Positions 54,480-62,845 of a stretch of DNA of 64,000 bases are shown in pieces; positions within the stretch are counted from its first letter, which is position 1; each line of letters opens with the position of its first letter. The position numbers and the translations under genes were made by a program. This stretch comes from Synergistaceae bacterium (GTDB taxonomy: Bacteria > Synergistota > Synergistia > Synergistales > Aminobacteriaceae), in NCBI GenBank assembly GCA_009783355.1, contig WRHH01000010.1, forward strand, positions 1 through 64,000. The letters run 5' to 3'. A model generated the notes under the pieces. The model worked only from the letters and a program-made list of their open reading frames with translations, was not told the DNA's origin and ran no database searches.

Positions 54480-55520
54480 TCAAGCCGGGTACACAGGTCT
54501 CATGTCCAACCCTGTCTTTTCTTCCAATCCCAGCATGAGGTTTGCGCATTGAACCGCCGTTCCGGCAGCGCCTTTCATTAGATTATCTATCGCGCTGACT
54601 ACAAGAAGGCGTTCTCCGTCCTCGTGCAGCACAAAACCGGTAAGCGCTCTATTGCTTCCCATTACGAGCCTTGGATCGGGCAGCCTCAGGTGTGCGGGGC
54701 GCGCGGGGCATAACGACCAGAAGGGCTGTCCTGCTGTCGCCGGTCTATAAATTTTCCAAATTTCCGCCTCTTTAAGCACACGGGTAAGCCGTACCTGTGC
54801 AAGCATTTGGACTCCTCGTACAATCGGCGCGGCTGTCATTGTCATCGTTATGGCGCTCGCTTCAATTCCGCATTCCTGTATGACTTCCGCAAGGTGCCTG
54901 TGGCGGAAAGGCTCGTACACGCGCAATGTTCGGTCGCGGTAAGGATGATGCCCTCCCTGCGAAGGAGTTCCGCCCGCTTCCGAAGAGCCGACGCGCAATT
55001 CCATGCGAACATCGGCTATGAGTCCGGCTTTTGCGAGCGGGTGTAGCCCGAGAATTGCGCACGTTGAATTACATCCGACTCCGCTGGCGAGAGAAGCTCC
55101 CTTGAGTTCCTCTCTGTGCAGCTCCGGCAGTCCGTACACCGCCTCGTTCATAAGCTCCGGCGCGGGATGATCTGAGCCGTACCATTCTTTATATGCCGCA
55201 AGGTCTCGCAGCCTCACGTCAGCCGAGAGATCCGCCACCTTAACGCCCCTTTTTCTGTATTCTAGGATCGTTTGCCATGAAGCCTTATGCGGAAGCGCGA
55301 GGAAAGCTATATCCGTCTCGGCGTCGTGTGCCTGCTCGGGCGGAATGAATGTCATTTCAGGGTAATCGGGGCGCAGGTGAGGATGAACAGTCCAGAGCGG
55401 CTGACCAGCTTTCGAGCGTGAAACAGCCGTTGTTACTTCGATATCAGGATGCGCGGCCAAAATTCGCAGCGCCTCTCCTCCTGCCATTCCGTTTGCGCCC
55501 CACACTGTTGCTTTATACAA
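54480..55520 (-). CDS. lysY: LysW/N-acetyl-glutamyl phosphate reductase (LysY/ArgC type)
   Basis: A 346-aa NAD(P)-dependent semialdehyde-forming reductase of the ArgC family. It has the Rossmann start VWGANGMAGGEALRIL, FLALPHKAS, the catalytic Cys in ASGVGCNSTCAILGLHPL, and GGTPSQGGHHPY. Because it follows lysW and lysX, the likely substrate is the carrier-protein-bound acyl phosphate rather than free N-acetylglutamyl phosphate. It lies 14 bp after lysX. In other genomes this gene is also named argC. Confidence 0.82.
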   Translation of the reverse strand: MYKATVWGANGMAGGEALRILAAHPDIEVTTAVSRSKAGQPLWTVHPHLRPDYPEMTFIPPEQAHDAETDIAFLALPHKASWQTILEYRKRGVKVADLSADVRLRDLAAYKEWYGSDHPAPELMNEAVYGLPELHREELKGASLASGVGCNSTCAILGLHPLAKAGLIADVRMELRVGSSEAGGTPSQGGHHPYRDRTLRVYEPFRHRHLAEVIQECGIEASAITMTMTAAPIVRGVQMLAQVRLTRVLKEAEIWKIYRPATAGQPFWSLCPARPAHLRLPDPRLVMGSNRALTGFVLHEDGERLLVVSAIDNLMKGAAGTAVQCANLMLGLEEKTGLDMRPVYPA

Positions 55521-55534
55521 TGCCCGCTTCCTCC

Positions 55535-56374
55535 TTATTTTATTGAATCGCAGAGCTTCACGGCATATTCTATCATGAGTCTGCCGACGTCTATTCCCGT
55601 CGCCGCCATTGAGCCGTGAAACTCAGGCTGGCCGTTCACTTCGTTTATAACGTAACCTTCCGGCGTCTTGAATACGTCCACCGCTAAAAAGTCCCCGCCG
55701 ATTACAGAAGCCGTCCACTCGAGAAGGTTTTGCAGTTCATCATCCATTGGATATGGTTCGGGGCTTCCGCCGCGCGCGGTGTTTGTTATCCAGTGTTCGC
55801 TGCATCTTTTCATTAAAGTGACTGTTTTTCCGCCTATCATGACGGCGCGGATGTCAAATCCGCTTTTTTCAACGTATTTTTGTATGTAGTAAATTGAGTG
55901 GGCAGGCCCCATTTGAGCTTTGTGTTCCGCTATCGCCTCGCACGATTCCCGTGAGTCGACCTTTGCGAGGAGCCTTCCCCAACTCCCCGCAGCGGGCTTA
56001 AAAACGACGGGATATCCGAGGGACTCCGCCGCCTTGACCGCTGAATCGGGGGACGCCGCGATTCTCCAGTCCGGTTGCGGTACTCCCGCTACATCAAGCG
56101 CTGCCGCTGTTGCAATTTTGTCTCCGCAAAGCAACACGGTTTCAGATGGATTTATTACCCTTACGCCCTTTGACTCAAGAAGCTGCGTAAGAGCAATATT
56201 TTGAGTTTGCGATATGAGGCGGCACAGTGCGACTCCGCCATTTACGGCGCTGAAATCGGACGGCCAGACAAAATCCCCTACGTCCCTGAAATCAACGTTG
56301 ACTCCCATAGATTCCGCCGCCTTGAAGAGCGTCTTCTCCTCAATTCTTAAACGTGAATAAAAGATATGAAGCAT
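55535..56374 (-). CDS. lysX: LysW-substrate ligase (LysX/ArgX type ATP-grasp)
   Basis: A 279-aa RimK-type ATP-grasp ligase that attaches the amino group of glutamate or aminoadipate to the C-terminal Glu of LysW. ATP-grasp features include YPVVFKPAAGSWGRLLAKV, YYIQKYVEKSGFDIRAVMIG and the metal site FLAVDVFKTPEGYVINEVNGQPEF. The segment ITNTARGG lies where substrate choice is made, but I cannot decide glutamate against aminoadipate from it. Its ATG follows the lysW TAA without a gap. Confidence 0.88.
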   Translation of the reverse strand: MLHIFYSRLRIEEKTLFKAAESMGVNVDFRDVGDFVWPSDFSAVNGGVALCRLISQTQNIALTQLLESKGVRVINPSETVLLCGDKIATAAALDVAGVPQPDWRIAASPDSAVKAAESLGYPVVFKPAAGSWGRLLAKVDSRESCEAIAEHKAQMGPAHSIYYIQKYVEKSGFDIRAVMIGGKTVTLMKRCSEHWITNTARGGSPEPYPMDDELQNLLEWTASVIGGDFLAVDVFKTPEGYVINEVNGQPEFHGSMAATGIDVGRLMIEYAVKLCDSIK

Positions 56375-56542
56375 TTATTCGCCCCAATCCTCCTGTACCT
56401 CAGGAGCTTCCTGTAGCGTGACTGGAGATGTTGAAATTACTTCAAGCTCCGTTCCGCAATCGGTGCAGGTAATAAGCTCTCCAACCATCGCGTCTTCTGC
56501 AACATTAACATCAGCTTCACAAACACAACATTTTACAGACAT
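56375..56542 (-). CDS. lysW: Amino-group carrier protein LysW
   Basis: A 55-aa protein beginning MSVKCCVCEADVNV. Two cysteine pairs (Cys5/Cys8 in CCVC and Cys26/Cys29 in CTDC) make the zinc-ribbon, followed by an acidic tail that ends in EDWGE, the invariant LysW C-terminus whose final Glu carries the substrate. AAGGGTG lies upstream of the ATG. It is the first gene of a lysW-lysX-lysY operon and directly adjoins lysX. The kinase (LysZ), aminotransferase (LysJ) and deacylase (LysK) are not in this window. Confidence 0.95.
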   Translation of the reverse strand: MSVKCCVCEADVNVAEDAMVGELITCTDCGTELEVISTSPVTLQEAPEVQEDWGE

Positions 56543-56578
56543 AACTATTATCACCCTTTCGGAAATAAATTATTTGAC

Positions 56579-56607
56579 ATAATAAACTATAGTTCTTTAT
56601 TTGTCAA
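56579..56607 (-). promoter_or_regulatory. lysW operon promoter
   Basis: On the minus strand TTGACA (56607-56602), 17 bases, TATTAT (56584-56579), 37 bp before the lysW ATG. A palindromic AACTATAGTT in the spacer and a related TATAGTTT word just upstream (56627) could be an operator. Confidence 0.7.
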
Positions 56608-56753
56608 TAAATAAATTATAGTTTAATATAAGCCCGATTCAAGATATTGACGTCCTGCGTCAGAACTTTTCCTAATATAACACAATGTATCGGTCGAAAA
56701 CTATTAAGTATTACTCATCATATTTCAAATTACCCCGCGAGGAGGAGAAAACT

Positions 56754-58727
56754 ATGGAGCGTAATAACAAACCTGCAGTACGGGTTCCGCAAAAGGGGAA
56801 GTCCCTCTTGAAGAACAGATTCGTTATGTTTTCCGTAACACTGTTTACGATAATTTTCGTGGTTGGAAGCGCGGCTTTTATATTTTCCATGCGGCAGATT
56901 ATCAGAACAAACAAGGGCAACGAGTTGACCCAGATGTTGGAGATTGAGCGGATAAAGCTGGAAACTTCCGTAAACGCCGAAATTGCAATTGCTCTCAAAT
57001 TGGCGGATTCGCCGTTAATTAAGCGATACTTCGCTGCTCCCGGCGACCTTGAATTGAAAGAATTAGCTTTTGAGGAAATAGCTTCTTACCGCCGCGCATT
57101 CAAAGGAAACACGGTTTTTTGGATTAACGACATAGACAGAATGTTTTACTCAGATGACAGCGACCCGTTTGGAATTGACGTTGAAAAGTTCGAAAATTAT
57201 TGGTATAAAATGACGCTCCATGAAACGGAAGTTTTTAACTTCAATATCAACTATAACCCCGACCTCAAAACTACGAATCTCTGGATAAACGCGCCGGTTT
57301 TTGACAACGCGCGCAAGCCCATAGGGATGGTGGGAACCGGCATCAATCTGTCAACTTTTGTCGACGTAATCTATAAAGATATCAAAAACAGTACGGAGCT
57401 CTACTTTTTTAACGCCAAGGGAGAAATAACCGGCTCAAAAAATGTCAATTTGATGGTTGAAAAAAAGCAAATTGATGAAGAAATGAACTATGCCGGCATC
57501 GACATTCTCTCTAAAGCAAAGAATCTTGGAGCAGGCGAGACGCAAACTTTCGATATTCCGCTTGGAAAGATTGCCGTCAGCGCAATCCCCATGTTGGAAT
57601 GGAGCTCTGTCGCTTTTATCCCCGACAGCATAGGCGACTATAACACCTCAATAACAATGCTGTTCCTTGTGGTGCTTGCGCTGATATCGCTGATATTTAT
57701 CATATTCAACGTGTTCATTGCCAGATTTGTCAAGTCCTTGCATAAGACGATGGAGTCCCTTGAAGTCGCCTCAAAAGCTGGTAATGAAGTCATCGGCAAC
57801 GTGCGCGACGAGGTGGAGAAGGTCACTAATTTATCGGGCGCGCTGGGCGAACTTGCCGACAAGGCAAACACCGAAATAGCGAACACCAATGCCGCCGTAA
57901 CGCTCGTCGAGGGACAGGCAAAAGAGGCGCTCAAAGCTGTAGCAAACGCGGCCGATGCGATAGAGGAAGTAACGAAGGCTGCCGCCGTCACGGCCGACGC
58001 GGCCATACAGGCTACTGAGGCTTCCTTGAGTTCTTCAGAGCTCAGCGGCGAGGTTGCCGTAGTGGTGAACGAATTTGTGGCGGAACTTCAAAACATCGGC
58101 CGCGCCATGCAGAAAAACAGCGACGGCATGTCCAGGGTTGAAACGGCTGTCGCATCCATCTCAGGTTTCGTTACAACCATAGGTAGTATAGCGAGTCAGA
58201 CGAACCTTCTTGCTTTAAACGCAGCTATTGAAGCCGCGCGGGCGGGCGATGCCGGCCGCGGATTCGCTGTAGTTGCGGAGGAGGTTCGTAAACTGGCTGA
58301 GGAGTCCAACCTTGCTTCGCGGCATGTGGCCAAACTTATCGAGGAACTTGTGGACGGAACCTCGTCGGCCATAAACTCAACGCAGGGGGCAACGGAAGTC
58401 ATATCCGGGATAATGATTAAGGCGGAAAAAGCGCGGGGCAACCTTGCGGACACTCTCAAGGAAATTCACAAGGTCGACGAAGCGGTGCAGTCCATAGCGG
58501 GCGCGGCGCAGGAACAGGCTGCTACCAGCCATGAAATATCGCGCTCAGCGAACTTAATACGCGAAAACGTCACTGAACTCAGGAATGGTATCGGCACGGT
58601 GAGCAACACGTCTAAAGAGACATCGACGGTCATCGATAGCGTTAACATGGAATCGAAGAATTTAACGGACATAGCCGCGAACCTTTTGGACATTATTAAC
58701 GACTTCAAAACCGATATGTCAATTTAA
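56754..58727 (+). CDS. Methyl-accepting chemotaxis protein
   Basis: A 657-aa receptor with an N-terminal membrane segment (residues 26-50), a periplasmic Cache-like sensor (FKGNTVFWINDIDRMFYSDD, VGTGINLSTFVDVIYKD), a second membrane segment (MLFLVVLALISLIFIIFNVF), and a cytoplasmic signalling coiled coil. The hairpin tip reads QTNLLALNAAIEAARAGDAGRGFAVVAEEVR (residue run split here for brevity: LLALNAAIEAARAG, GFAVVAEEVR). The ATG at 56754 follows GAGGAGG; a longer frame to 56685 is unlikely. It would signal through CheW/CheV, one of which is at 32920. Ligand unknown. Confidence 0.93.
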   Translation: MERNNKPAVRVPQKGKSLLKNRFVMFSVTLFTIIFVVGSAAFIFSMRQIIRTNKGNELTQMLEIERIKLETSVNAEIAIALKLADSPLIKRYFAAPGDLELKELAFEEIASYRRAFKGNTVFWINDIDRMFYSDDSDPFGIDVEKFENYWYKMTLHETEVFNFNINYNPDLKTTNLWINAPVFDNARKPIGMVGTGINLSTFVDVIYKDIKNSTELYFFNAKGEITGSKNVNLMVEKKQIDEEMNYAGIDILSKAKNLGAGETQTFDIPLGKIAVSAIPMLEWSSVAFIPDSIGDYNTSITMLFLVVLALISLIFIIFNVFIARFVKSLHKTMESLEVASKAGNEVIGNVRDEVEKVTNLSGALGELADKANTEIANTNAAVTLVEGQAKEALKAVANAADAIEEVTKAAAVTADAAIQATEASLSSSELSGEVAVVVNEFVAELQNIGRAMQKNSDGMSRVETAVASISGFVTTIGSIASQTNLLALNAAIEAARAGDAGRGFAVVAEEVRKLAEESNLASRHVAKLIEELVDGTSSAINSTQGATEVISGIMIKAEKARGNLADTLKEIHKVDEAVQSIAGAAQEQAATSHEISRSANLIRENVTELRNGIGTVSNTSKETSTVIDSVNMESKNLTDIAANLLDIINDFKTDMSI

Positions 58728-58837
58728 ATTATTCAAAAAGATTCCTTGACTATACATTTTCTAAGTAATAAACTGATAAGTAACATAAATACGGCCCATT
58801 TTGTTCCTGGGTGAAGAGAAAGGAATGGTCGATAAAT

Positions 58838-60313
58838 ATGATTAATTTAACAATCAATGAACCTCTGCTGGAAAGGAGCGTGGCGCGGGCAAAGGAGCGC
58901 AACATTATCATTCCCACCTTCCGGCAAATGCAAAACCCGGAGGAAATTCCCGAAAAGATTAAAAACCGATTAAAAAACATAGGCTTATGGGATATGGATT
59001 CCGCAAACCTATTTCGCATCACATGGAAAAACGAGCCGAAGAAAAAGGGCGGGCTTTTTGGCGGCGTCAACTACATAGAGTTGCCTCCTGCTCTGACAGG
59101 CGTGGAGGCGCGCATTGTAGCGCTCGTGGGCAAATGGTTTCCAACGGGATGCCACAAGGTGGGGGCTTCCTTTGGGTGCCTTGCGCCGCGTTTGGTTACA
59201 GGTCAATTCGACCCCACATACCACAAGGCTGTTTGGCCGTCCACCGGCAACTATTGCCGCGGCGGCGCCTACAACTCGCAGCTCCTTGCCTGCGACAGCA
59301 TCGCCATCCTGCCCGCCGAAATGAGCCGCGAACGATTTGAATGGCTTGCGGAAGTAGCAGGAGAGGTAATTGCCACCCCCGGGTGCGAGAGCGATGTTAA
59401 GGAAATCTTTGACAAAACTTGGGAATTGCGCAATACCAGGGACAACGTAGTCATCTTCAACCAGTTTGAGGAACTCGGAAATTGCCTGTGGCACTACCAC
59501 GTGACAGGCCACGCCATTGCAGACCTGCTCAAAAAGATAATGCGCGAAGGAGATAATTTTGCGGGCGCTTGCTTTACCTCAGGCAGCGCCGGAACTTTGA
59601 GCTCGGGCGATTACCTTAAGGAGATCTACCCTGGCGCCAAGCTTGCGGTGGGCGAGGCGCTGCAATGCCCCACCATTCTCAACAACGGTTTTGGCGCGCA
59701 CCGCATTGAAGGAATAGGCGACAAGCATGTCCCGTGGGTTCACAACGTCAAGAACACCGATATGGTCATCGCAATAGACGACAACGACAGCGTCAACCTG
59801 ATGCGGCTCTTTAACGAGCCTGCAGGCAGGGAGTATCTTATAAATGAAGCCGGCGTCGACCCGGATGTTGTAAACAACCTTGATCTTTTGGGAATCTCTG
59901 GTATTTCCAACGTACTGTGCGCTATAAAATTCGCGAAGTACTACGAACTGACAGAAAAGGACATCGTGGTCACCGTGCTCACCGATTCCATGGAGTTGTA
60001 TGGATCGCGCCTCACGGAGATGCGTGAAGGGAGCGGACAGTACAGCGCGGTTAAAGCGTCCGCAGATTTCGAACGCCGCCTTCTGGGGCAACGCGCGGAC
60101 AGCATGGAAGAGCTGACCTATGTCGCGAGAAAACGAGTTCACAACCTGAAATATTACACTTGGGTGGAGCAGCAGGGAAAAACGGTGGAGGACCTTAACG
60201 CTCAGTGGTATGACTACGACAATTACTGGCGCGCCATGCACGATCAAGTGACTCAGATTGACGAGCTCATCAATTCGTTCAATGAGCGCGCGGGGCTTCT
60301 TTCGAAACTGTAA
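58838..60313 (+). CDS. PLP-dependent beta-family enzyme (cysteine-synthase-like)
   Basis: A 491-aa fold II PLP enzyme. The probable PLP lysine is in TGCHKVGASFG, followed by PSTGNYCRGGAYN and a glycine-rich phosphate loop TSGSAGTLSSGDYLKE. It is longer than cysteine synthase and forms a distinct group often annotated only as PLP-dependent protein. The next gene is a threonine-synthase-like enzyme, then a YgeY-type hydrolase and a sodium symporter, so a catabolic or racemising role on an imported amino acid is inferred. The upstream GTG at 58811 is an alternative start. Confidence 0.75.
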   Translation: MINLTINEPLLERSVARAKERNIIIPTFRQMQNPEEIPEKIKNRLKNIGLWDMDSANLFRITWKNEPKKKGGLFGGVNYIELPPALTGVEARIVALVGKWFPTGCHKVGASFGCLAPRLVTGQFDPTYHKAVWPSTGNYCRGGAYNSQLLACDSIAILPAEMSRERFEWLAEVAGEVIATPGCESDVKEIFDKTWELRNTRDNVVIFNQFEELGNCLWHYHVTGHAIADLLKKIMREGDNFAGACFTSGSAGTLSSGDYLKEIYPGAKLAVGEALQCPTILNNGFGAHRIEGIGDKHVPWVHNVKNTDMVIAIDDNDSVNLMRLFNEPAGREYLINEAGVDPDVVNNLDLLGISGISNVLCAIKFAKYYELTEKDIVVTVLTDSMELYGSRLTEMREGSGQYSAVKASADFERRLLGQRADSMEELTYVARKRVHNLKYYTWVEQQGKTVEDLNAQWYDYDNYWRAMHDQVTQIDELINSFNERAGLLSKL

Positions 60314-60336
60314 TCCAAGTAACTGGGGTGTACTAT

Positions 60337-61575
60337 ATGAAAAATGTATTGCACGGGCGTTGCATCAAGTGTGGAAAGACATTTGACGCCGTTACAGATT
60401 TGTATGCCTGTCCTCTCTGCTCCGGCATAATTGAGATTGAGTACGATTACGATTACATAAAGCACAAAATCAATCGTGAAACTTTGGCGGCGAGGCGCGA
60501 AAACTCCATTTGGCGTTACAGGGAATTCCTGCCTGTAAAAGAAGAGAGTCCGCCGCCGGGCTTGCGCGTTGGCTGGACTCCTCTTTACCCCGCGCAAAGG
60601 TTGGGCGCCGCCATTGGTTTGCCACGGCTTTATATAAAGGACGACGGGTTCAATCCCACTTCCAGCATGAAAGACAGAGCCTCCGCTATCGCAATTATCA
60701 AGGCGAAAGAGGGAGGCTTTTCTGTTGTTGCCTGCTCGTCAACCGGAAATGCCGCCTCTTCCTTGGCCGGAGGCTGCGCCGCCGAGGGGCTCGGCGCGGT
60801 CATCTTTGTACCTCGCAGGGCGCCCCAAGGCAAAGTTGCTCAGTTGCTTATTTTTGGCGCTAAGGTGGTCAGCGTTGACGGCAGCTACGCAGACACCTAC
60901 CATCTATCCGCGCGGGCGATTCAAAAATGGGGATGGTACAACCGAAACGCCGCAATCAACCCATATTTGATCGAGGGCAAAAAAACCGTAGCGCTGGAAA
61001 TAGGAGAGCAGCTTGGGTTTAAGGCCCCGGATTGGGTGGCAATCTCAGTGGGGGATGGTTGCAGCATCGCAGGCGTGTACAAGGGATTTCAAGACCTTTA
61101 TGAAACGGGGCTGATTGATAGAATCCCCTCTTTGCTCAGCGTGCAGGCTGAAGGTTGCTGCCCCGTCAACACCGCGTTTCTAACCGGCGGCGAGCTCGTG
61201 CCAACTGCCGAGAATACCATTGCCGACAGCATTGCCGTGGGAGAGCCGCGAAATCCCGATAAAGCGCTCCACGCGCTGCGCGCCTCGAATGGGGCCGCAG
61301 TCAACGTCAGTGATGATGAAATTCTTGACGCGATGCGTATGCTCGGGCGTAACTGCGGCGTCTTCGGCGAACCGGCTGGAACCGCCGCTCTTGCGGGGCT
61401 CAGAAAGGCCGCCGCAAACGGCCTGATCTCTCCTGAATCGGCGGTAGTCTGCATTGTGACCGGCAATGGGCTCAAGGATGTGCAAAACGGCATAAAAGCC
61501 GCGGGGGATCCGCTCTTGATTCCTCCCGACATGGAGCTGCTTGAACAAGCTTTTTCCGTAAAGAAATGGATCTGA
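60337..61575 (+). CDS. Threonine-synthase-like PLP enzyme
   Basis: A 412-aa fold II PLP enzyme. An N-terminal zinc ribbon (CIKCGK, CPLCSG) precedes the catalytic domain with the PLP lysine in NPTSSMKDRASA and the phosphate loop SSTGNAASSLAG. The architecture is that of class I threonine synthases. However, no homoserine kinase or dehydrogenase is near and the gene sits between another PLP enzyme and a peptidase-like hydrolase, so a diaminopropionate-lyase-like or other catabolic role is possible. The ATG at 60337 follows GGGGTG. Confidence 0.75.
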   Translation: MKNVLHGRCIKCGKTFDAVTDLYACPLCSGIIEIEYDYDYIKHKINRETLAARRENSIWRYREFLPVKEESPPPGLRVGWTPLYPAQRLGAAIGLPRLYIKDDGFNPTSSMKDRASAIAIIKAKEGGFSVVACSSTGNAASSLAGGCAAEGLGAVIFVPRRAPQGKVAQLLIFGAKVVSVDGSYADTYHLSARAIQKWGWYNRNAAINPYLIEGKKTVALEIGEQLGFKAPDWVAISVGDGCSIAGVYKGFQDLYETGLIDRIPSLLSVQAEGCCPVNTAFLTGGELVPTAENTIADSIAVGEPRNPDKALHALRASNGAAVNVSDDEILDAMRMLGRNCGVFGEPAGTAALAGLRKAAANGLISPESAVVCIVTGNGLKDVQNGIKAAGDPLLIPPDMELLEQAFSVKKWI

Positions 61576-61597
61576 ATTTTGAAAAGGAGGCTATCTT

Positions 61598-62785
61598 ATG
61601 TTAAACGAGCAAAGAGCTGGAGAAGTGATTGCTCTCTGCCAACTTCTGATACGCGAACAAAGCTTTTCCGGGCAGGAAAAAGGCATGGCCGGGCGATTGC
61701 GGGAGTATTTTCTTTCAAGCGGTTTCGACAGCGCGGAGGTTGACGGTTACGGCAATATTATCGGTTGTTTAAAGGGCCTGCGCCCGGGCAAGAAGCTCCT
61801 CTTCGACGGGCATATGGATACCGTCGCTGTCACCGATGAGAGCGCGTGGACCCACCCGCCCTTTGGCGCAGAAATAGTTGACGGCAAAATCTATGGCCGT
61901 GGCGCGACGGATATGAAGGGCGCGCTGGCCGCCTGCGCCTGCGCGGCTTCTGCGTTTGGCGCCGACTGTAAAAAGGACTTCGCTGGCGAGATTTATGTAG
62001 TGGGCAGCGTTCACGAAGAGTGCTTCGAGGGGGTTGCCTCCCGATCCATAAGCAGCGCCATATCACCGGATTATGTCGTAATTGCCGAAGCGTCGCAGCT
62101 CAACCTCAAAATCGGTCAGCGGGGCCGGGCGGAAATTGTTGTGGAAACGTTCGGCAAGCCGGCTCATTCCTCCAATCCCGAAGCGGGAGTAAACGCCGTT
62201 TATCAAATGACAAAGATAATCGACGCGATAAGCAAAATGGAGGCCAATAGCCACCCGATTCTTGGCAAAGGTATAATGGAGCTCACCGATATCATCTCTT
62301 CCCCTTACCCGGGCGCTTCGGTGGTACCCGCGCACTGCCGCGTTACGTACGACAGGCGCCTTCTCGTCGGTGAAACAAAAGAGAGCGTGCTTGCACCGCT
62401 TCAGGAGCTGTTGAACAAAATGATGGTAAATGACCCGAGCTTGAAAGCCGCCGTGTCCTTCGCCCATGGCAAAGAACTGTGTTACACAGGCGCGGTCATT
62501 GAGGACGAAAGATTCTTCCCTGCATGGCTTTTCGATAAAAACGAGCACTTTGTTCAGGCTGTTCACAGTGAACTGATAGCTGCTGGCCAAACGCCGGAAA
62601 TTTCTCACTATTCCTTTTGCACCAACGGCAGCCACTATGCCGGTGAAAAAGGGATAAAAACCTTGGGGCTTGGGCCTTCTTTTGAACATGTCGCCCATAC
62701 GATTGATGAATATATTGATATACAGCAGCTTACAGGGGCTATGGAGGCGTATATGGCCGTGATGCGCGCGCTGCTTGCGGGATAA
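61598..62785 (+). CDS. YgeY-type M20 family hydrolase
   Basis: A 395-aa zinc-dependent M20 amidohydrolase. The metal and catalytic residues are visible in LFDGHMDTVAV, YGRGATDMKGALAA, VHEECFEG, and late in CTNGSHYAG. The closest named group is YgeY, linked by others to selenium-dependent purine or amino-acid degradation, but the substrate is unknown. It lies 22 bp after the threonine-synthase-like gene with a strong AAAGGAGG site, in one operon with the symporter. Confidence 0.8.
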   Translation: MLNEQRAGEVIALCQLLIREQSFSGQEKGMAGRLREYFLSSGFDSAEVDGYGNIIGCLKGLRPGKKLLFDGHMDTVAVTDESAWTHPPFGAEIVDGKIYGRGATDMKGALAACACAASAFGADCKKDFAGEIYVVGSVHEECFEGVASRSISSAISPDYVVIAEASQLNLKIGQRGRAEIVVETFGKPAHSSNPEAGVNAVYQMTKIIDAISKMEANSHPILGKGIMELTDIISSPYPGASVVPAHCRVTYDRRLLVGETKESVLAPLQELLNKMMVNDPSLKAAVSFAHGKELCYTGAVIEDERFFPAWLFDKNEHFVQAVHSELIAAGQTPEISHYSFCTNGSHYAGEKGIKTLGLGPSFEHVAHTIDEYIDIQQLTGAMEAYMAVMRALLAG

Positions 62786-62845
62786 GGCGCGCGCGTTTGA
62801 AATTCTTGAAATTGTTTTTATATTTAGAAGGAGGTATAGTAAGGT

